A model generated the notes under the pieces. It saw nothing but the letters and a program-made list of their open reading frames with translations, was not told where the DNA came from and did no database searches. Below, in pieces: positions 1 to 8,400 of a stretch of DNA of 15,066 nt (the stretch's first letter is position 1; each line of letters opens with the position of its first letter). The stretch comes from Propionibacteriaceae bacterium (GTDB taxonomy: Bacteria > Actinomycetota > Actinomycetes > Propionibacteriales > Propionibacteriaceae): positions 1 to 15,066 of the forward strand of contig JAISGZ010000234.1 of the NCBI GenBank assembly GCA_031262845.1, in the 5' to 3' direction. The translations under genes were made by a program, and so were the position numbers.

Positions 1-1808
1 CCGACGCATCAGGATTGGGACCGCGACATGCTCAAGGCCCTCAACCGGAAGCGGCCGCCGGGAACTGAACTGACGGTCGAGCAGGCGATGAAGCGCTTGA
101 CCTCGGTTTACCCGGATGGTTTGGAGATCGACCCGCTGTACACGCTGCCGGACAACCAAATCATCGGTTACCCCGCTCAGATGCCGCTGACACGGGGCAG
201 CGAATTTCCGCCTCAAGGTTTGGGCTGGGATCCGGTTCAACTCCACGAAGACCCCGATCCGGCCCGTTCTCGCCAACACGTACTCGAAGACTTAGCCGCT
301 GGTGGCACGGGGATTTGGTTGCGCGTGGACGAAGATGCCATCGCCGCCGCCGATGTCGCCGCCGTCCTTGACGGGGTTTACCCACAGGCCGCTGTGATCT
401 CGGTCTCGAGCGTCGGTCAGCAGGCCGCGGCTGCCCAAGCCCTGCTCGACTTCTGGGCCCAGTCCGGCCAGACCGATGTCCGTGGCAACTTGGGAATCGA
501 CCCGCTGGCGGCCGCGGCCGTGACCGGGCAAAAGGCCGATCTGACCGGTCTGGCCGACTGGGTCACCAAGACCAAGCCGTACGCCCAAGCCCGGGCTCTG
601 ACCGTCGATGTGACGCCGTACGACAGCGCCGGGGCCGGTGATATCGACCAGGTCGCCTACGCCGTAGCAACCGGTATTGCCTATGTCCGGGCGCTGGCCG
701 AGGCTGGCGTCGACGCCACCGAGGCCTTCCAAAACCTCGTCTTCCGGCAATCGGCCACAGCCGACCAGTTCACAACCATCGCCCGCTTCCGGGCCGTGCG
801 CCGGTTGTGGGCCCGGGTCGGCGAAGTCCTCGACGTGCCGTTGGCTAGCCGGGGTGCGATTCAACACGCTGTCACGAGTTGGCGGGTTATCTCGCGGGAC
901 GATCCCTGGGTCAACCTGCTCCGGGCCTGCGTCGGCACGTTTGCGGCCGCCGTCGGTGGCGCCGAAATCATTTCCGTTCTACCTCACGACACGGCCTGGG
1001 GCCTGCCGACCAAGTTCTCGCGCCGGATCGCCCGCAACTTGCAGTTGCTGGTCGGTGAGGAAACCCACGCCGGCGTGTCCAAAGACCCAGCCGGTGGAGC
1101 ATGGTTCGTCGAATCACTGACCGAACAATTGGCCACCAAGGCCTGGGCCCAAGTCCAGAAGATCGAAGCCGCCGGCGGTATGGCAGCAGTCCTTGAGGAC
1201 GGCACGATCGCCGGTCAGATCGAACCGGTGGCGGCCGAACGGGTCAAGCGCCTGGCGACCCGGAAACTGGCCTTGACGGGAACCTCGATGTTCCCCAAGC
1301 CGGACGAAGATCCGATCAGCGATGTCGTGCCACGGCCAGCCCGGCCGGCTTACCAGGGGCTGCCGATCCGGCGTGACTCCGAAGTCTTCGAAGCCTTACG
1401 GGACCGCACAGCCCAGGCGGTAGCGGCCGGTCAGAAGCCGGCCGTGGTCCTGGCCTGCCTCGGTCAGCGGCGTGACTTCGGTGCGCGCGAACAGTTCACG
1501 TCGAACCTGTTCATGGTGGCGGGGATCGACTGGCCAGAACTGGAAGGCCCGACGCCAGCCGAGATCGTCGCCAAAGCCCAAGCCGTCGGCACGTCGATCG
1601 TGGTGCTGGCGTCGTCGGCCAAGGTCTACGCGGCCGAGGCCGTGGCCGCTGCTCAAGCCGCCAAACAGGCTGGGCTGACGGTCTATTTGGCGGGTCGGGT
1701 CAGTGAAGCCGGAGACGGGGCCGCTGACCTGATCGACGCTGAAATCTTCGACGGCATGAACGTCGTCACCTTCCTCAATGACACTCTGGACAAGCTGGGG
1801 GTGGCCAA

Positions 1809-1812
<4 letters not shown>
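1..1812 (+). CDS. mutA: Methylmalonyl-CoA mutase small (beta) subunit, 5' end off-window
   Basis: This is the non-catalytic subunit of the heterodimeric adenosylcobalamin-dependent mutase that interconverts succinyl-CoA and (R)-methylmalonyl-CoA in the cytoplasm. The first in-window ATG is at 28, but the frame is open from base 1. The residues before it (PTHQDWDRD) continue the alignment I remember with Propionibacterium MutA, so the true start lies upstream and 28 is internal. The TIM-barrel half contains recognisable stretches such as TADQFTTIARFRAVRRLWAR and KFSRRIARN. The C-terminal flavodoxin-like half begins near CLGQRRDFG and lacks the DxHxxG cobalamin-binding motif, as expected for the small subunit. 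The end overlaps mutB by 4 bp (ATGA), indicating translational coupling. Family assignment is secure; the missing N-terminus is probably some tens of residues. Confidence 0.95.
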
Positions 1813-3974
<2,162 letters not shown>

Positions 3975-3997
3975 GCTGCGCTCAACGCCGGAGCAGT

Positions 3998-4029
3998 TGA
4001 GGGGCGGGGCTGAAGTCCCCGCCGCCTCA
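3998..4029 (+). other. GC-rich intergenic hairpin between mutB and meaB
   Basis: TGAGG-GGCGGGG (3998-4009) can pair with CCCCGCC-CCTCA (4017-4023 and 4025-4029). This gives a stem of 12 bp with one bulged G at 4024 and a 7-nt loop, CTGAAGT. It starts 24 bp after the mutB stop codon. No U-run follows, so a classical intrinsic terminator is doubtful. It could instead be a partial attenuator, an RNA-stability element at the 3' end of mutAB, or a GC-rich chance fold. Only the pairing is seen; the function is inferred. Confidence 0.4.
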
Positions 4030-4075
4030 GCCCTCCGTCAACGCGATAGGGCACGAAGTGTGAGTCCGACGAAAC

Positions 4076-4083
4076 GAGGTGAG
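4076..4083 (+). promoter_or_regulatory. Strong Shine-Dalgarno for meaB
   Basis: GAGGTGAG sits directly upstream of the ATG at 4086 and matches the anti-Shine-Dalgarno core well. It decides the meaB start: the alternative ATG at 4203 (Met40), where many MeaB homologues would begin, has no such site before it. Confidence 0.6.
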
Positions 4084-4085
4084 TC

Positions 4086-5198
4086 ATGGTTGAGCCCTTA
4101 GCCGGTTCGACCGCCCTGGGGCTAGCGACCAATGTGGTCGTGCCAGGTCGGGCGATGACGGCGGCGCCGGCCGTGACTCGGGTGGCGGCGGCCAAACTCG
4201 ACATGACCGAGTTGGCTCAATTCATTCGTCAAGGCTCACGCCGCCACCTGGCCCGGGCCATCACGCTCGTCGAATCGAATCGGCCGGACGACCGGGTTCA
4301 GGCCCGGGAATTACTCAACACCTTGCGGGAGGCCCATCCTGATTCGGTCCGGGTCGGGATCACGGGCGTGCCGGGGGCCGGTAAATCCACTTTCATCAAC
4401 GCCATGGGCATGCAGTTGATCGAACAAGGCCACCGGGTGGCGGTCTTGGCGGTCGACCCGTCGTCGACCCGCACCGGTGGGTCAATTCTCGGCGACCGGA
4501 CCCGGATGGGTGAGTTGGCGGCCGCCAGCGAGGCTTTCATCCGGCCGTCGCCGTCCGGCAACCACCTTGGTGGCGTGGCTCGGGCGACCCGCGAAACGAT
4601 GTTGCTCTGCGAAGCTGCCGGCTACGACGTCGTCCTGATTGAAACCGTCGGCGTCGGCCAGTCCGAGGTCGCGGTGGCCGGGATGGTCGACACTTTCCTG
4701 CTCATCACCTTGGCCCGGGCCGGTGACCAACTCCAGGGCATCAAGCGTGGCATCTTGGAGATGGCCGACGTCATCACGGTCAACAAATCCGATGGTGACA
4801 ACGAGGCCGCCTCCCGGATCGCGGCCCGGGATTTGCGGACGGCCATGAAACTCATCACCTCCGATCCCAACGCCCGCCGCCCACCGGTCGTCAACACCAG
4901 CTCGTACACCGGCATGGGACTAGCCGATTTGTGGCGGGAAGTGCTCAATCACCGGGCCTATCTGGAAGACCACGGTGGCCTCCAGGCCCGGCGAGCCGAG
5001 CAACAACGGGACTGGATGTGGGCTCTGGTTGACGACGAGTTGGTCGAATCGGTTCGCCAATGCCCGGCCGTCAAGAGCCAACGGGCAGCCCTGGAAGAGG
5101 CGGTCCGGACCGGTCAACTGAGCGCCGTCGAGGCGGCCGAGACGATTTTGCGGACTTTTGCCGAGCAGTTGCCGCCCCATTGGCTGGGTGGCCGATAA
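4086..5198 (+). CDS. meaB: MeaB/ArgK-family GTPase, methylmalonyl-CoA mutase chaperone
   Basis: This 370-aa P-loop G3E-type GTPase gates transfer of adenosylcobalamin to methylmalonyl-CoA mutase and protects the mutase from inactivation. Visible motifs are Walker A GVPGAGKS (94-101), a Walker B/switch region containing ETVGVGQSE (about 186-194), and the guanine-specificity motif NKSD (233-236). The C-terminal helical arm (about 290-370) fits the dimerisation region of the family. Its position immediately after mutAB supports MeaB over other P-loop families. Residues 1-39 are an Ala/Val/Thr-rich extension before MTELAQFIRQGSRRH, where homologues usually begin. The strong Shine-Dalgarno at 4076-4083 supports the longer start at 4086. 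Transcription is probably shared with mutAB, possibly modulated by the upstream hairpin. Confidence 0.95.
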   Translation: MVEPLAGSTALGLATNVVVPGRAMTAAPAVTRVAAAKLDMTELAQFIRQGSRRHLARAITLVESNRPDDRVQARELLNTLREAHPDSVRVGITGVPGAGKSTFINAMGMQLIEQGHRVAVLAVDPSSTRTGGSILGDRTRMGELAAASEAFIRPSPSGNHLGGVARATRETMLLCEAAGYDVVLIETVGVGQSEVAVAGMVDTFLLITLARAGDQLQGIKRGILEMADVITVNKSDGDNEAASRIAARDLRTAMKLITSDPNARRPPVVNTSSYTGMGLADLWREVLNHRAYLEDHGGLQARRAEQQRDWMWALVDDELVESVRQCPAVKSQRAALEEAVRTGQLSAVEAAETILRTFAEQLPPHWLGGR

Positions 5199-5219
5199 GG
5201 GCCCGACCCAAGTAAGCCA

Positions 5220-5241
5220 GCGGCCGTCGTAATTCGGCCGC
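5220..5241 (+). terminator. Possible weak terminator hairpin after meaB
   Basis: GCGGCCG (5220-5226) and CGGCCGC (5235-5241) form a perfect 7-bp GC stem with an 8-nt loop, 21 bp after the meaB stop codon. The position suits the end of the mutAB-meaB transcript, but no T-run follows. In DNA this GC-rich a 7-bp match could be chance. Confidence 0.3.
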
Positions 5242-5446
5242 CGTGATGTCAGCGTGAACAAAAATTCGCCCGGGGAGCAGCCTGAGGCCGTCACGGATGA
5301 TGCTGGGACAGCCTGACTTTGTGCAAGCGGCGGCCAGTTTGTCCGAGTAGTATGCGAGCAATCGTTCTGCCCTGTGGGCCGGGTGTTGGCGCTGTTGTTC
5401 CGCCATGCGTTGGGCTTGGGTGAGGGAGGACGTGACTTAACTGGAT

Positions 5447-5450
5447 GGAG
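5447..5450 (+). promoter_or_regulatory. Ribosome binding site deciding the RHS start
   Basis: GGAG ends 5 nt before the GTG at 5456, a normal spacing. The earlier in-frame GTG at 5450 overlaps this GGAG, and the next purine-rich stretch (GGGAGGA, ending near 5430) is too far away. I therefore prefer GTG 5456; the difference is only two residues. Confidence 0.45.
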
Positions 5451-5455
5451 TGTCG

Positions 5456-8400
5456 GTGACTGATTTAGGTGCCTATGCCGAGGATGTCCGGTTTAATCAC
5501 GAAGCGGCTACGACCTTGGCAACGGCCTGTCGCAATGCCGCCTCGACGTTGGACCAGCAAGCGGGATCGCGGGCGTCGTTGGTGACGGCCGCCTTGACCG
5601 AGTTCCGGGGTTATTTCGCTGAATTGTTTACCGACAACGCCGACATTGAGCGCTCGGACCGGGGCGAAGTGGCCCAGGCCTTGCGGGCGGTGGCGACGGC
5701 GGTCGAGGCCTTGGCGCGGGAGGCGACCAGCGAACAGGAGCGGCGTCAGGCGGCCCGGGCCTGGAAACAGCGGCGCGATGAACGCAACGCCCTCGACCAC
5801 ATTCACGACTTTTTCATGGGCGAGGAGGAACCGCCCCGAGGCCCGGCGCCGCAGCCAGTCGAAAATCCGTCCCAGCCAGTGACGCGGCCCCGTCAGTCGC
5901 CGTCCCCAGGGTCGGGCGGCGTTGCCGGTTTGACGTCGGCTGATCCGGCCGATTTGCGGTCGTTCGCGACCGGGTCAGCGGGTTTGAATGACGCCATTCG
6001 GTCGTTGCCGGGACAACTCCGGAACTGGTGTAGCGCCTTTGTTGATGGTTGTGGCTGGGGGACACTGAACGCCGATGCCGTGTGGGTGGGGTTTACGAAG
6101 TACATCGAAGCCAATGATCTCGATGTGACGTGGGCCAATACGGTCGCATCAGCCTTTGAGGCGGCCGGCGGTCAAGGCTTGTCGACCTTGCCGGACGTGG
6201 CGCTGATGGCGGCCCTGGCGACCTTGGGGGTGGCGGCCAGCCGGGCCGATCTGACGATTGAGATGCCCCAGGTGTTGGGCGCCCCACCAACCACGGGTTA
6301 CGTCAATGATCCGGTCAATTCGGCGACCGGGAACTTCATCGAACCCGAAGTCGATCTGGGTTTTGCCGGTGGTTGTGGGTCGTTGCAGTTCAGCCGGATG
6401 TACAACTCGGTGTCGCCGCTGGTGGGGGCGTTCGGGACGGGCTGGTCGTCGTGGGCCGAGTCAGGCTTGGTCGTGACCGATGAGCAGGCCAGTTGGGTGC
6501 GTCCGGACGGCCGTCACACAATTTTTCCGCGTTTGGGTGACGGCTGGGAGCGGGCGCTCGGGGAGTCGTTTTGGTTGGCCCGTGACGAGGACGGGTTGGT
6601 GGTGTCGGATAACGCCGCTGGCCGGTGGGTGTTTACGGCTGGTGGCCGGTTGGAGTCGGTGTCGCGCGGGGCCGGGACCAAGGTTGATTTGTTGTACGAG
6701 CAAGATCGGTTGATCGGCTTGGTTCATGAGCGCGGCCGGTCGATCGAGGTCGTGTGGTCGGGCGAGCGGGTGTCGGCGCTGGTGGCCTCGGATGGGCGAC
6801 GGGTGGATTACCTCTACGACCAGCTGGGTCGGTTGATTGAGGCCGTCCGTCCGGTCGGTCGGCGGGAGTATCGCTGGGGAAAGACGGGGCTGGTCGAAGC
6901 TGTGGTCGACGCTGACGGCGTGGTCGAGGTTGTTAATACCTACGACGAGGCCGGTCGGGTGACCGAACAGCAGTCGCCGTTTGGACGGACGACGAGGTTC
7001 ACCTATCTGCCGGGGCGGGCGACCGTGGTGGCGGAAGCCGATGGGGTGCGGGCCAATACCTGGTTGGCTGATGGGAGCGGCCGGCTGACGGCTGTGGTCG
7101 ATGCGGCCGGTCGGCGGCAGTCGATGGTTTACGACCGCTGGGGGAATCAGGTTCAGGTGACCGACCGGAACGGCCAAACGACGTTGCGGCGCTTCAATGA
7201 CCGGGGGTTGATCTGCCGCCAGGTGTCGCCGTCGGGGGCCGATATCCAGTGGGGCTACGACGAGTTCGATCGGGTGACAACGGTAATGGCCGCCTCGGGT
7301 GGGGCGACACTGCTGGAATATCAGGCTGACGAGCGCAATCCGTCGCTCATGGTCGATGCGACGGGTGGACGGACCCAGTTCGAGTGGACGGACGGTTTGC
7401 TGACCGGGGTGGTCGATCCGACCGGGGTGCGAGTGGAATTCGGTTACGACGCCCACGGTGACCTCGTGACTACGACAGACGCCGACGGCAATGTCGCCCG
7501 GTTGGTTCGGGATGAGGCCGGCCGGGTGACCGCGGCGGTGACGCCGCTGGGTTATCGGACCGAGTTCCGCTATGGACCGGAAGGACTGCTGGCGTCGAAG
7601 CGGGATCCGGCCGGGGCGACGTGGCGGTTCGAGTACACGGCGGCTGGGCGGCTGGCGGCGACCGTGGATCCGCTGGGCGCGCGGACGGTCGTCGAGTACG
7701 GCGCTCATGGTGAAGAGACCGCGACGACCGATCCCTTGGGCCGGGTGGTACGGCGGCAGTTTGACGACTTGGGCAACCTGGCGCAGGTCACGTTGCCAGA
7801 TGGCTCGGCTTGGCAATACACCCATGATGCCTTGTCACGCTTGGTGGCGGCGACCGATCCGGCGGGTGGCCAGTGGACCAATGAATACGACGCCGGCGGC
7901 GCCTTAGCGGCCCGGACTGATCCGACGGGGGTGCGTCAGCAGGCCAGTGTCAACCCGGCCAGCCGGTCGGGTGAGGTTGATGACGGGCTGATGTCGGTCG
8001 GGTTGACATTCGACCAGTTGGGGCGGCCGGTCAAGACGACCGGGCCGGATGGCAGCCAGACGATGACCATTTATGACCTCTGCGGCCGGCCGGTCGAGGT
8101 GTTGGGGCCCGAGGGTGAGCTGACGGTGTTGCGGCGGGACGCGGCTGGACGGCTGATTGAGCGGGTCGCCCCAGGTGGGGTGTCGACCCGGTTTGAGTAC
8201 GACCGCTGTGGCCGGGTGCGGGCCGTGACGGACCCGGCCAGTGGGCGGACCGAGCGTGAATATGACGCCGATGGCCGGCTGATCCGGCAAATCCTGCCGT
8301 CGGGCGATACAGCGACCGCGACCTGGGATGAGGTCGGCCGGTTGCTGTCACTGAGGCAGCCAGGCCGGGGTGTGGCGTCGTATCGGTGGGACAAAAATGG

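Larger units (their letters stand above)
5199..5455. other. Spacer between meaB and the RHS gene
   Basis: About 255 bp with no convincing gene on either strand. An open minus-strand frame runs through it but also overlaps the end of meaB and has no family resemblance I recognise. A short hairpin lies at 5220-5241. No convincing -35/-10 pair was found, although this gap must hold the RHS promoter unless the gene is read through from meaB. Confidence 0.5.

Noticed and set aside
5300..5360. Promoter before the RHS gene (TTGTGC and TAGTAT)
   Set aside because: The two hexamers are 23 bp apart, too far for a standard promoter, and neither matches well.
5071..5406. 111-aa minus-strand open frame across the meaB end and the spacer
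   Set aside because: It overlaps the conserved end of meaB by 128 bp and has no family resemblance I recognise. A gene remnant cannot be excluded but is not supported.
6461..7825. 454-aa open frame on the minus strand inside the RHS gene
   Set aside because: It is antisense to YD repeats in GC-rich DNA, is rich in Arg/Pro/His, and shows no domain. This is a typical shadow frame.
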